A stretch of 32,640 nt of DNA from NCBI GenBank assembly GCA_022361275.1, contig JAKSBE010000294.1:1-32640 (forward strand). The letters run 5' to 3'. The number at the start of each line of letters is the position of its first letter. Position 1 is the stretch's first letter. A model generated the notes under the pieces. The model searched no databases and was not told the origin of the DNA. It worked only from the letters and a program-made list of their open reading frames with translations. Position numbers and translations under genes: made by a program. The DNA is from Kiloniellales bacterium (lineage in GTDB: Bacteria; Pseudomonadota; Alphaproteobacteria; Kiloniellales; JAKSBE01). Shown piece by piece: positions 7,521 through 15,790 of this stretch.

Positions 7521-9095
7521 ATGGCCGAGTTGCGAAGGACTCCGGCGGGGGTGGCTTCGGCTACCAGCCTTCGCAAAGCTCCGAAGGGATCCGTAAGCAC
7601 CAAGAGCGCGAGCTTCGATTGGCAGATCCTGGCGGCAGACTTTGCGATTATCGCGTTGGGCGTCGGTTTGTTGCGCCTGGCATTTCAACAGGTCGATTGG
7701 ACCGTTCTGGGGACTTGGGCAACCGCGTTCTCCGGTGACGTTGCGTCGTCTGGGGCATCATCCGGGCCGGCTTGGCCCGTTCAGGCCTTCACCTTGGCCT
7801 CGGCGCTTGGCAGCGCGGCCGTGGCGACGTGGTACTTCTGGTTGCGCGGTCACTATCTTCGGCGGCGCTCGTCCTGGGACCGGCTCGGCGATCTCGCCTT
7901 CATCTCCGGCTGCCTGATCGCCGCGGAGGTTCTCGCCGTCTGGAAGGGCCTGCCCGGCGGACTGCCGCTGCCGGCAGTGCTGCTGCTGTGGGCGGCGCTC
8001 GGCGGGCTCTTGCTGGCGGGGCGCCTTGGACTGCGCCGCTACCTGGAAGGAAGGGGCGCCTGGCGGCGCCCGACAGTGATCCTCGGCAGCGGCCGGCGGG
8101 CGCGCGAAGTCGCCCGTGCCGTCGCCGAGGACGACGACCTCGGTCTCGACATCACCCACATACTTCGGATTTCGGGATCGGAACCTGAGGGTGAACCCGA
8201 GAGGACGACCTTGGTCGCCGGCCGCGAGGTGCCCATCCTCGCCACCCAGGACCCCCTGGCGGCGCTGTTCCTGCGGTTTCGCGACCACGTCATCCTGATC
8301 GCGGCGGCGCCCGAGCAGTTCGCGGCGGTCGACAAGCTGGTGCCGACCCTGACCAGCCTCTGTCCGACAGTCGGCGTCGCGCTCCCGACGGTCGGTCTCG
8401 CCGTCGAGGGCGCCGCGACCCAGGTGCTCCTGAGGCGCGACGTCGCGCTGGTCTGGATGCAGAACCGGCTGATGCGCCCGGAATGGCGGGCCCTGAAGCG
8501 CTGCTTCGACGTGATTGCCACGGCCAGCATCCTGATCGTCACCTCGCCGGTCCTGCTCGCCGTCGCCCTGCTCATCCGCTGCCTGGACGGGGCACCGGTG
8601 TTCTTCGCCCAGGAACGCGTAGGCCGCAACGGCAAGATCTTCCGGATGATCAAGTTCCGCACGATGGTCAACGACGCCGAGGAGATCCTCGCCGCGTGGA
8701 AGGCGGAGCACCCCGAGCGCTGGGAGGCCTACCGGGAGAACAACTTCAAGCTCAGCGAAGATCCGAGGGTGACGCCGCTGGGGCGCCTGCTCCGGCAGAC
8801 CAGCATCGACGAACTGCCGCAGCTCTGGAATGCCCTCAGGGGCGACATGAGCCTGGTCGGCCCGCGGCCGCTTCTGCGCCGCGAGATCGGCGACTACGGC
8901 GGCAATATCCAGCTCTACCTGACCGCCCGGCCGGGGCTGTCCGGCCTCTGGCAGGTCAGCGGCCGAAGCGAGACCCGGTTCTCGGACCGAGCCCAGCTGG
9001 ACGGCTGGTACGTGCGCAACTGGAGCTTCTGGTACGACATCGTCATCCTGTTCAAGACGGTGCGGATCGTCCTCGGCCGTGGCGGCGCCTACTGA
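7521..9095 (+). CDS. WbaP-type undecaprenyl-phosphate sugar-1-phosphate transferase (glycan initiation)
   Basis: 524 residues. It transfers a hexose-1-phosphate (glucose or galactose in known WbaP/WcaJ relatives) to the lipid carrier at the inner membrane. The N-terminal half has four hydrophobic segments (about 34-52, 86-105, 123-140, 147-165) and a Rossmann-like nucleotide-binding-fold region around [14 protein letters not shown] reentrant helix at about 330-352 precedes the catalytic bacterial sugar transferase domain with [40 protein letters not shown] and [14 protein letters not shown]. Length agrees with full-length WbaP relatives rather than the short PglC type. The start ATG has GGGAGGGG eight bases upstream. 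As the first gene of the plus-strand set it is probably the committed step for the polymer. Confidence 0.93.
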   Translation: MAELRRTPAGVASATSLRKAPKGSVSTKSASFDWQILAADFAIIALGVGLLRLAFQQVDWTVLGTWATAFSGDVASSGASSGPAWPVQAFTLASALGSAAVATWYFWLRGHYLRRRSSWDRLGDLAFISGCLIAAEVLAVWKGLPGGLPLPAVLLLWAALGGLLLAGRLGLRRYLEGRGAWRRPTVILGSGRRAREVARAVAEDDDLGLDITHILRISGSEPEGEPERTTLVAGREVPILATQDPLAALFLRFRDHVILIAAAPEQFAAVDKLVPTLTSLCPTVGVALPTVGLAVEGAATQVLLRRDVALVWMQNRLMRPEWRALKRCFDVIATASILIVTSPVLLAVALLIRCLDGAPVFFAQERVGRNGKIFRMIKFRTMVNDAEEILAAWKAEHPERWEAYRENNFKLSEDPRVTPLGRLLRQTSIDELPQLWNALRGDMSLVGPRPLLRREIGDYGGNIQLYLTARPGLSGLWQVSGRSETRFSDRAQLDGWYVRNWSFWYDIVILFKTVRIVLGRGGAY

Positions 9096-9174
9096 CGGCG
9101 CCTGCCCGGCGGCGACGTGACCGGGATCGTCGGCCTCCTGGTTCTGGAGGCGGTCTTAACCCTGGCTTTATTTG

Positions 9175-9233
9175 AGGTACACCTTAGCCCTTACTTAATT
9201 CGCGCATTTTTTGCTATAATTTACAGTGTACCT
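9175..9233 (+). promoter_or_regulatory. Extended -10 promoter with flanking inverted boxes, upstream of the Wzz-like gene
   Basis: A perfect TATAAT (9215-9220) is preceded by TG one base away (TGCTATAAT), an extended -10 that can work with a weak -35; the nearest -35 candidate is TTACTT. The element lies in an A/T-rich island between two GC-rich genes, about 90 bases before the Wzz-like start. Two perfect inverted 8-base boxes, AGGTACAC (9175-9182) and GTGTACCT (9226-9233), flank it at 51-base spacing, about five helical turns, and may bind a regulator. Confidence 0.6.
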
Positions 9234-9309
9234 TGCGTGTGCATGATTGATGATCCAAGGATCCCCTTGACGATCATCGGCGCGAGCGCCGCTCCAGGAC
9301 GGGAAGCCC

Positions 9310-10335
9310 ATGGCCATTGAACCCTTGAAGGCAGGCACGCCATCCCCGCCGCCGCCGCAACCGGCCCGGCAAAAGCCCAAGATCGCGCCCGGCAGCGGCC
9401 TGCGGCTCGACCTGGTGCTCCAGGACCTGCTGCGGAACTGGTACGTCCTTCTGGCCGGCGGCGTGCTGGCGTTGCTCGCCGCCCTGACGGTCGTCCACTT
9501 CAAGGGACCGAGCTTCCAAGCCAGCATGATCCTGGCCCCGGTCACCGACGATGCCCTCAACAAGGTGCAGTTCTACGGCAGCAGCTACAGCTTTTCGGAC
9601 GACAATCCGCTTCTCGGCGGCTTCGGCGGCGGCCAGCCGAAGGAGTTCGACCAGTTCATCGTCCTGTTGCAGACCCACCGGGTGGCGGAGATCCTGGAGA
9701 ACAACCATCGGGTGAGCCGGATCCTCTTCTCCTCGCTCTGGGACGAGGAGAACCAGAGCTGGACCCCCCCGGGCGGCCTGCTGTTCGGGATCAAGGACTT
9801 CGCCCGGGGCCTCTTCGGCTATCCGGATTGGGAGCCGCCGCGCGCCAAGGAGGTCCAGGCCTATCTGCGCAAGAACCTCGATATCGCGCCCCTGAGCCGG
9901 GGCGCCATGCGCTCGGTCTCGCTCTCGGGCAAGAATCCGGAGGGGCTGGCGCAGATTCTGCTCTGGCTCTTCGAGGAAACGAGCACCTTGATGCGGGAGG
10001 AGCGCAATGCGGCGCTGAGCAACAACATCAACTACCTCCAGGACCGCCTGGTTCAGTCCCGGATCGACATCTATCGGGACTCCCTGATCTCGCTGCTCGC
10101 CGATCAGGAGCGCGAGCTCATGCTGTCCCAGACCGAGCAGCCCTACGGCGCGATCCTGCTGGAGGCGCCGGTCCGTCCGCGCCTGCCGAGTGGGCCGGAG
10201 CCGCTGGTGCTGCTCGTCCTGGCCTTTCTCGGCGGTCTGTCTTTCGCGGGGCTCCTGGTCCTCGGCGTCACGGTCCCGCGCCGCCGTCTGGCGCCGGCGG
10301 AGCGCCATCCCGTCGCCGCGCCGAGATCCCTGTGA
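9310..10335 (+). CDS. Polysaccharide co-polymerase / chain-length determinant (Wzz-like)
   Basis: 341 residues. After a Pro-rich cytoplasmic leader there is a transmembrane segment (WYVLLAGGVLALLAALTVVHF, about 43-63), then a periplasmic region with helical, coiled-coil-prone sequence around residues 225-280 (ALSNNINYLQDRLVQSRIDIYRDSLISLL), and a second transmembrane segment (LVLLVLAFLGGLSFAGLLVLGV, about 297-318) with a basic tail. This two-helix layout with a Pro-rich approach to the second helix is that of Wzz/PCP proteins, which set polymer length or couple polymerisation to export. There is no Walker motif, so it is not fused to a tyrosine autokinase. It has its own promoter upstream and lies between the initiating transferase and the flippase. 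Confidence 0.8.
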   Translation: MAIEPLKAGTPSPPPPQPARQKPKIAPGSGLRLDLVLQDLLRNWYVLLAGGVLALLAALTVVHFKGPSFQASMILAPVTDDALNKVQFYGSSYSFSDDNPLLGGFGGGQPKEFDQFIVLLQTHRVAEILENNHRVSRILFSSLWDEENQSWTPPGGLLFGIKDFARGLFGYPDWEPPRAKEVQAYLRKNLDIAPLSRGAMRSVSLSGKNPEGLAQILLWLFEETSTLMREERNAALSNNINYLQDRLVQSRIDIYRDSLISLLADQERELMLSQTEQPYGAILLEAPVRPRLPSGPEPLVLLVLAFLGGLSFAGLLVLGVTVPRRRLAPAERHPVAAPRSL

Positions 10336-10373
10336 CCCTTCGCCGCCGCGCGCCGGGCCGTCCCGGTCTATCG

Positions 10374-10400
10374 TAGCGTGACGGGCCTAGCGTGACGGGC
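10374..10400. repeat. Tandem direct repeat, two copies of TAGCGTGACGGGC
   Basis: Two identical 13-base units are separated by a single C (period 14) in the spacer between the Wzz-like gene and the flippase. They could be paired binding sites or simple slippage; nothing further can be said from sequence. Confidence 0.85.
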
Positions 10401-10451
10401 TCGATCGCCCCCGGCGCTCATACCAAGGAGCGTTGATAGTGCCTCATTTGA

Positions 10452-10546
10452 CCGGGTTTGCTTGCCCGCCCGCGGCGTTCCGCTCCGCTTACGGTACACC
10501 GCACCGCTGCGCGAAGCGCGCCTGGCAGGCGGGCAAGCAACCCCGG
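10452..10546. repeat. Long inverted repeat (19-base arms) upstream of the flippase
   Basis: CCGGGTTTGCTTGCCCGCC at 10452-10470 pairs with 10528-10546 with one mismatch. The 57-base centre contains its own small hairpin around GCGCGAAGCGCG. The element lies just before the flippase gene and would fold in its leader RNA. It is too far from a T-run to be an intrinsic terminator. It may be a leader structure or the remnant of a miniature mobile element. Confidence 0.8.
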
Positions 10547-10578
10547 CCTTCGGTGGCGCGCGGCGGCCCGCCGGCATC

Positions 10579-11985
10579 ATGAAAGACGAAGCCATGACTC
10601 AGGTACCGGCAGACAGCGATCTGATCGCGGCGCGGAAAGCGCCGGCGTCGCTGCTCCGCTATTTCCTGGCCCACGGCAGTTCGGCCGCGGCGATCAAGCT
10701 GGCCGCCGTCATCCTGAGCTACCTCTTCCTGATCCTTCTCGCGCGCAGCGTCGACGAGGCCGAGTACGGCCGCTACGGCTTTGCCATCAGCCTCACGGTC
10801 TTTCTGGGGATCCTGGCGAACTGCGGCCAGGGCATGGCGATCCTCCGCTTCTGGGCGCAGTTCCAGGCCAAGGACGACCCGGCCCGCGCCAAGGGGGCGA
10901 TGCTGCGAAGCTACCTCACGGTCCTGATCGGGGCCGGAGGCGTCGTCGGCCTGGCCTTCCTGGGCGTCGCCCTGGCAAAGCTCCTGAACCCCGCGCTCGA
11001 TGCCGGATATCTCTACGCCGCCGCCTTCCTGACCTTCCCCTCCGCGATCGCCGCCTACCAGGGCGCCGCGATGCGGGCCCTCGGCTTCGTCGCCCGGGCC
11101 ATGCTGCCGACCGACATCTTCCACCGCGGGGTCATGGTGCTCGCCCTGCTCTACCTGTTGGGAAGCAGCCTGCAGCTCTCCGCGGAGCTGGTCCTGTGGA
11201 TTTCGGGTGGGCTGTGGCTGGTCCTCCTGATCCCGCAGGCGGTCAGGATCGTCAGGGAGACGCGGCGCCAGGCCCCGGCGGCCAAGGCCGACCTGGACAT
11301 CCCGGCCTGGCGCGGCGCCAGCCTCGGGCTCTGGGGCCTGGGCGTGCTCGGCATCCTGAGCCAGAGCTCCGACGTGGTGGTGCTCGGCCTCTACTACGGG
11401 CCGGAGGAAACCGGAACCTACTTCGTCGCCCTCAAGGTCGCCTCCATATTCCTGATCTTCTTCGCAACCGCGAACGTCCTGACCGCCCCGATGATCTCCA
11501 GGGCCTTCCACGGCGGCGACCACGACGAGGTGCAGCGGATCTGCCGGACGATCTGCGCGCTTCTGATCCTGCCCGCGGGCTGCGGTCTCCTGATCGTCGT
11601 CTTCGCCGGTGACCTCCTGCTCGGGCTCTTCGGGGCCAGCTTTGCGGAAGGTCACCTGGTCCTGGGCGTCCTTTCCGCCGGCTTCGTGATCTGCGTCCTC
11701 TCCGGCCCCGCCAACATGCTGCTGACGATGACCGGCCATGAAAACAAGTACCTGCAGATCCTGGGCGCGACCCGGATCGCCATGGTCCTCGCCCAGGTCC
11801 TGCTGATCCCGCTCCTCGGACCCTTGGGCGCCGCCGTCGGAAGCGCCTTGGGGCAGCTTGCGCTGGCGGTCTGGAGCCGGAGCTTCGCCGTCCGCCACCT
11901 GGGCGTCGACCCGAGCGTGCTCTGCCTCCTCGAGCGGCAGCCGAGACCGGCCGATCTCACGCAGCCGGATGGCGGCCAGGATTAG
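10579..11985 (+). CDS. Lipid-linked oligosaccharide flippase (Wzx/MATE-like)
   Basis: 468 residues from this start. The protein is almost entirely hydrophobic with about 12 membrane helices. The N-terminal FLAHGSSAAAIKLAAVILSYLFLILLARSVDEAEYGRYGFAISL is typical of polysaccharide transporters of the Wzx/MATE-like superfamily, where the first helix pair is followed by a G-x-Y/G-x-Y turn. It is expected to flip the lipid-linked repeat unit across the inner membrane. The frame is open upstream to 10462, but that would begin inside the long inverted repeat and encode an unlikely basic leader; ATG 10579 or ATG 10594 is more reasonable. Neither has a strong ribosome site. It ends 16 bases before the following glycosyltransferase start. 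Confidence 0.85.
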   Translation: MKDEAMTQVPADSDLIAARKAPASLLRYFLAHGSSAAAIKLAAVILSYLFLILLARSVDEAEYGRYGFAISLTVFLGILANCGQGMAILRFWAQFQAKDDPARAKGAMLRSYLTVLIGAGGVVGLAFLGVALAKLLNPALDAGYLYAAAFLTFPSAIAAYQGAAMRALGFVARAMLPTDIFHRGVMVLALLYLLGSSLQLSAELVLWISGGLWLVLLIPQAVRIVRETRRQAPAAKADLDIPAWRGASLGLWGLGVLGILSQSSDVVVLGLYYGPEETGTYFVALKVASIFLIFFATANVLTAPMISRAFHGGDHDEVQRICRTICALLILPAGCGLLIVVFAGDLLLGLFGASFAEGHLVLGVLSAGFVICVLSGPANMLLTMTGHENKYLQILGATRIAMVLAQVLLIPLLGPLGAAVGSALGQLALAVWSRSFAVRHLGVDPSVLCLLERQPRPADLTQPDGGQD

Positions 11986-12001
11986 TAGTTTAAAGCGTTT
12001 A

Positions 12002-12946
12002 ATGCCTTACATCATAAACTTCATACATGACGACAAAGCTCTCTACCCAACGATCCGCGGCTATAGGGACTTCTTCTCAGGCAGCTACGAGGTCAGGGAG
12101 ACCTCCCTGCGCCAGTACCTGAAGCAGGGCGATCCCGAGCGCTCGGTCCTCTGGTTCATGATGGGCTTCTATCCCTTGCCGGCGCCGCCCGCCTTGGCCA
12201 CGATCCACGACTACCGCTCCTTGTCGGTGGGCCTGCTGGCGCCGCTCAAGGATCGGCTGAAGGCGCTCTGCAACTTCAAGCCCGACCTGCGGATTCTGCA
12301 GAACGAGGTCATGAGCGACATGATCGGATTCGCGGACGGCGTGCCGCAGCTCTTCCTCGGCATGGGCGTGCCCTCGTCGCTGCCGGCGAAAGCCCGGAAA
12401 CCGGCACCGGGGCCGCCCGACTTCGACTTCGTGTACATCGGCACCGTGTCGAAGGAGCGACGGAGCGGCGCGCTGATCGACTCCTTCCTCCGCCGCTACC
12501 CCAGCGGCCGCCGGCTCCTGCTGATCGGCCCGGCGGACCCCGGCATCGTCAAGGCCTACAGGGGCTGCCGGAGCGTCGTCTTCGCGGGCCGGCTCACGCA
12601 GGCGGAGACCTTCGATCTCGTGATGAGGAGCAAGGTGGCGGTCAGTCATTTCCCGTCGCACCGGCCGCACAGCTACCAGACCCCCACCAAGCTGATCGAG
12701 TATGCCGCCCTCGGCCGGCCTATCCTGGCCAACGACAGCCCGATGAACCTGGCGACCATACGCCAGTACGACATCCGTGCGACGGTGACCTCCGGCGACA
12801 TCTTCGCCACGGCGCCCGAGCCGGAGGAGATCGCCGAGAGCCCGGTACCCGACCCCTGCCCCTACACCTGGACCGCGGTGATCGCCAAGAGTGGCATCGA
12901 GGCGCGCCTGAAGGCGCTGATCGCCGCCCGCGAAGCGAGGAACTGA
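12002..12946 (+). CDS. GT-B fold glycosyltransferase (GT4-like)
   Basis: 314 residues. The C-terminal half shows the GT4-type nucleotide-sugar site: FDFVYIGTVSKERRSGALIDSFL opens the second Rossmann domain, RLLLIGPAD follows, and SYQTPTKLIEYAALGRPILAND is the conserved acceptor/donor-binding helix of these enzymes. The N-terminal domain is short and diverged. Sugar specificity cannot be told. It is the only elongating glycosyltransferase in this window, so others must lie elsewhere if the repeat unit has more than two sugars. An in-frame ATG at 11969 overlaps the end of the flippase by 17 bases and is an alternative start with possible translational coupling; both have weak ribosome sites. 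The bases around the start are A/T-rich compared with the rest. Confidence 0.82.
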   Translation: MPYIINFIHDDKALYPTIRGYRDFFSGSYEVRETSLRQYLKQGDPERSVLWFMMGFYPLPAPPALATIHDYRSLSVGLLAPLKDRLKALCNFKPDLRILQNEVMSDMIGFADGVPQLFLGMGVPSSLPAKARKPAPGPPDFDFVYIGTVSKERRSGALIDSFLRRYPSGRRLLLIGPADPGIVKAYRGCRSVVFAGRLTQAETFDLVMRSKVAVSHFPSHRPHSYQTPTKLIEYAALGRPILANDSPMNLATIRQYDIRATVTSGDIFATAPEPEEIAESPVPDPCPYTWTAVIAKSGIEARLKALIAAREARN

Positions 12947-13061
12947 AGATGCAGCGACAGCGAGAAAACCGGGCTCCGGCCCGCAGTTCTCACCGTGGTC
13001 ACGACGGAAGATACGAAGGCGCTCAGGCCGCGACGCGGCGAGTTCCCGGAGGACAGGGCCG

Positions 13062-14054
13062 ATGACCGAAGCGGCCGTCCTGGTCACCGGCGGCGCCGGC
13101 TACATCGGCAGCCACGTGGTCCTTGCCCTGCTCGACGCCGGCTATCCGGTCGTGTCCGTCGACGACCTTTCGACCGGCCGGCGCGACGCCGTGGCGCCGG
13201 CGGCCAGCTTCGTCGAGGGCGACATCGGTGATGTCGAACTGATCGCCGAGACGATCGCGCGCCACCAGGTCGACGCGGTGATGCATTTTGCCGGCTCGGT
13301 CGTCGTCCCGGAGTCCGTCGCAGATCCTCTGAAATACTATCTGCAGAACACCTGCAAGAGCCGGGGCCTGATCCAGGCCTGCGTCGAGGCCGGCGTGCGG
13401 CGCTTCGTCTTCTCCTCGACCGCTGCGGTCTACGGCAGCGTCGGCGACGGGCCGGTTCCGGAGTCCGCCCCGACCCTGCCTGCCAGTCCCTATGGGACCT
13501 CCAAGCTGATGACCGAATGGATGCTGCGCGACGCCGCGTCGGCCCATGATCTGACTTATGCGGCGCTGCGTTACTTCAACGTCGCGGGGGCCGACCCGCA
13601 GGGCCGAAGCGGCCAGTCGACCCCCGGCGCGACCCACCTGATCAAGGTCGCCTGCGAGGTGGCGGCGGGCCGGCGGTCGGCCATGGAGATCTTCGGCGAG
13701 GATTACGAGACGCCCGACGGCACCTGCGTCCGGGACTACATCCATGTCGCGGACCTGGCGGAAGCGCACCTTGCCGCGCTTCGTGACCTGGAGACCCGCG
13801 GCCGGAACCTGACGCTCAACTGCGGCTACGGCCGCGGCTACTCCGTCAAGCAGGTCCTGGCGGCGGTGGAGCGGGTCGCCGGTTCCCCGCTCGAGGTCCG
13901 AAGCGGGCCCCGACGCCCGGGCGACGTCGCCGAAATCGTCGCCGACACCACGCGCATCCGCGAAGAACTCGGCTGGCAGGCCCGACACGACGACCTCGAC
14001 GGCATCGTGCGCGACGCGCTCGCCTGGGAACGAAAGCTCGCCAGCCGCCCCTAA
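13062..14054 (+). CDS. galE: UDP-glucose 4-epimerase
   Basis: 330 residues, the usual GalE length. The NAD-binding GGAGYIGSH motif is near residue 10, the catalytic pair is in FSSTAAVYGS (Ser/Thr) and SPYGTSKLMTE (Tyr-x-x-x-Lys), and the substrate-binding region is LRYFNVAGADPQGRSGQ followed by DGTCVRDYIHVADLAEAH. It interconverts UDP-glucose and UDP-galactose in the cytoplasm and would supply galactose units or the WbaP substrate. Ribosome site GGAGGA precedes the ATG. About 115 bases separate it from the glycosyltransferase, so co-transcription is likely but not certain. It is the last plus-strand gene of the polysaccharide set; the next gene is convergent. Confidence 0.95.
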   Translation: MTEAAVLVTGGAGYIGSHVVLALLDAGYPVVSVDDLSTGRRDAVAPAASFVEGDIGDVELIAETIARHQVDAVMHFAGSVVVPESVADPLKYYLQNTCKSRGLIQACVEAGVRRFVFSSTAAVYGSVGDGPVPESAPTLPASPYGTSKLMTEWMLRDAASAHDLTYAALRYFNVAGADPQGRSGQSTPGATHLIKVACEVAAGRRSAMEIFGEDYETPDGTCVRDYIHVADLAEAHLAALRDLETRGRNLTLNCGYGRGYSVKQVLAAVERVAGSPLEVRSGPRRPGDVAEIVADTTRIREELGWQARHDDLDGIVRDALAWERKLASRP

Positions 14055-14075
14055 TTCGGAAGGCTTCTCAGGCCT

Positions 14076-15212
14076 CTAACGCTGAGTGTTGTACCAGCGC
14101 ACGAACTCCTCGAAGAGCTGTTCCCTTTGCTGGGCGGAGATGTTCTGCACGCCGGAGGACTGCTGGAAGCTGGCCAGGAAGCGGTTGAAGGCGGTCTTCA
14201 GTTCGCTGTCCGGCGCCTCGCTGTCGGTCGCCAGCCACTCTTCGGCCGGCTTGAACCGGGTCCAGCCGGGCACCTCGGCCGCCAGGTTGATGTCTTTCCA
14301 CTTCGGATGGCGCGGTTCCTTGCGGAACTCATCGAAGTTGTCGAAGAACTTCTTCACGAAGCGCGCCAGCTTGCGGTACTGCGGCGTGTTCTCCGGCCAG
14401 TTGTAGACCGCGAGGACCGCGCCGCTGGCCACGGTCGGGATCGTCTGCCCCTGCGGGATCAGGCCCGGATAGTCTTCGTGCCTGAGCGACGCCGGCAGAT
14501 AGACCTCCAGGAGCCGTCGATACCTCGGATCGCCGGGGTCCACCCCGATGAAGTGCAGCCCCTGTTCGGACAGGAGGTCCTTGTAGCCCTTGACCGGGGC
14601 GCCGGCGAGCAGGCTGGTGGCCGCGACCTCGCCGGTCTTCATCTTCTCCAGCGCCAGCTGGGTGTCGATATTGATGATGTCGGCGTCGATCCCCATCAGC
14701 TTGAAGACCGTGCGCCCGCCGATGTCGGTCGCGCTCCAGGGCTTCCAGAAATTGACCGTCTGGCCGCGCAGATCGTCCAGGGTCTTGAACTCCTTGCGCG
14801 CGACCAGGTGAAACTCGGCGTTGTAGAGCTTCGTGACGTAGTGCACGTAGCGGTCGACGTTGCCGTAGACCGCCGGGTTCTCCTGCTTGAAGAAGGTCAG
14901 GTGGTCCTGCTGGGTGATCCCCATGTCGACGCCCTTGAGAAACAGGACGTCCAGCACGTTCTGGCCGCCGCCCCGCCCCACGATCGGCAAGACCCTGAGG
15001 TCGTTGGTCTCCGGGTCGTCCAGGACGTTCGCCAAGTCCGTGGCGAAACGGATGTAGGTGCCGGATATCCCGCCGCCGATGACGCTGACCGTGCTCCTGT
15101 TCCGCTCCTGCTTGGCTTCGATCAGGCTGTTTTGCGCAAGACCCTGTGAGGCCAGGAGACCGGATAGGACAAAGATTGGAATAGACCTGGTAACGACTCG
15201 TAAAGAAATCAC
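14076..15212 (-). CDS. TAXI-family TRAP-type periplasmic solute-binding protein
   Basis: 378 residues. A signal peptide (SIPIFVLSGLLASQGLAQ) is followed by the TAXI fold hallmarks: VIGGGISGTYIRFATDLANVL, then NVLDVLFLKGVDMGITQQD, the domain switch ARKEFKTLDDLRGQTVNFW, and VYNWPENTPQYRKLARFVKKFF near the end. TAXI proteins deliver ligands such as glutamate or other dicarboxylates to fused TRAP permeases, but no TRAP membrane gene is present on either side, so this is an orphan. It could serve a transporter elsewhere or act as a periplasmic ligand sensor. The start is GTG at 15212 with GGAGG five bases upstream. It is convergent with galE, about 20 bases apart. Confidence 0.88.
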   Translation of the reverse strand: MISLRVVTRSIPIFVLSGLLASQGLAQNSLIEAKQERNRSTVSVIGGGISGTYIRFATDLANVLDDPETNDLRVLPIVGRGGGQNVLDVLFLKGVDMGITQQDHLTFFKQENPAVYGNVDRYVHYVTKLYNAEFHLVARKEFKTLDDLRGQTVNFWKPWSATDIGGRTVFKLMGIDADIINIDTQLALEKMKTGEVAATSLLAGAPVKGYKDLLSEQGLHFIGVDPGDPRYRRLLEVYLPASLRHEDYPGLIPQGQTIPTVASGAVLAVYNWPENTPQYRKLARFVKKFFDNFDEFRKEPRHPKWKDINLAAEVPGWTRFKPAEEWLATDSEAPDSELKTAFNRFLASFQQSSGVQNISAQQREQLFEEFVRWYNTQR

Positions 15213-15244
15213 GACAACCTCCAGAGAACGACCAAACCAGCATC

Positions 15245-15272
15245 ATTTTAGGACAAACACTTCCGAGAACAA
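15245..15272 (-). promoter_or_regulatory. Candidate promoter of the TAXI binding-protein gene
   Basis: On the minus strand TTGTTC (15272-15267) is followed after 16 bases by TAAAAT (15250-15245), 33 bases before the GTG start. The -10 matches 5 of 6 consensus bases; the -35 is weak. It lies in a locally A/T-rich stretch. Confidence 0.35.
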
Positions 15273-15790
15273 TGGTTATTCTCATGGAGACTTGGTTAAG
15301 GAAGCTTAACAAAAGGATAAACCGCCCCGAGCATAGGTCTTTTGGGGTATTTTGCGGCGGCTGCCTTAACCTCTGTGAACTTTTGAGCCAGGTTCCGGCG
15401 ACGAGCGGCAGGACCGTCCGCACGACAAGCAGCGATGCCTTGCTGAGCCGGCCGGGCGAAAACATGGGGCTCCCAATGGTTCCGCGCCGGCCGGAGCGCC
15501 GCTCCAGGCGCTGGTCGTGACGAGCGCGCAGAGGTGTCGGCGCCGCCACCGCGCGCGGCCCTCTGCGGCCGCCACGCCGGGGCTGACGTTTTTCGACACG
15601 GTGTCATCACGAAGCTGGCACAGGGCTTCTTCACCCTTCCGGGACCGAAATCGCCCGGAGTCACGATCGTGTAGAAGCTTTGTTTACCAAGTCCCCTTCA
15701 ACATCCGGCCGGCGACGACAAAGCCGCGCCCGTCACGGCATGGTCGTCCCGCGCCGATCGATCGACACGACCGAAGGGGACGAAGACAAA
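15273..15790. other. Non-coding stretch between the TAXI gene and the HExxH lipoprotein
   Basis: The first 100 bases are A/T-rich and belong to the promoter side of the TAXI gene. The rest is GC-rich with several inverted repeats; the best is CGCAGAGG (15527-15534) with CCTCTGCG (15560-15567). Short open frames here lack ribosome sites and recognisable sequence, so I call none. The leader of the lipoprotein gene must start in the right-hand part, but I see no good promoter. Confidence 0.5.

Noticed and set aside
9117-9320. Possible 67-residue hydrophobic peptide before the Wzz-like gene
   Set aside because: Starts at GTG without a ribosome site, overlaps the promoter island and the Wzz-like start; the hydrophobicity comes from A/T-rich promoter DNA.
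10462-10578. Longer N-terminus for the flippase
   Set aside because: The start would sit inside an inverted repeat and encode a basic leader not seen in flippases.
15634-15655. TGGCAC box that could start a sigma-54 promoter
   Set aside because: The -12 GC element is missing at the required spacing.
15272-15664. Short frames on both strands in the spacer before the HExxH lipoprotein
   Set aside because: No ribosome site, low-complexity Arg-rich products and no recognisable sequence.
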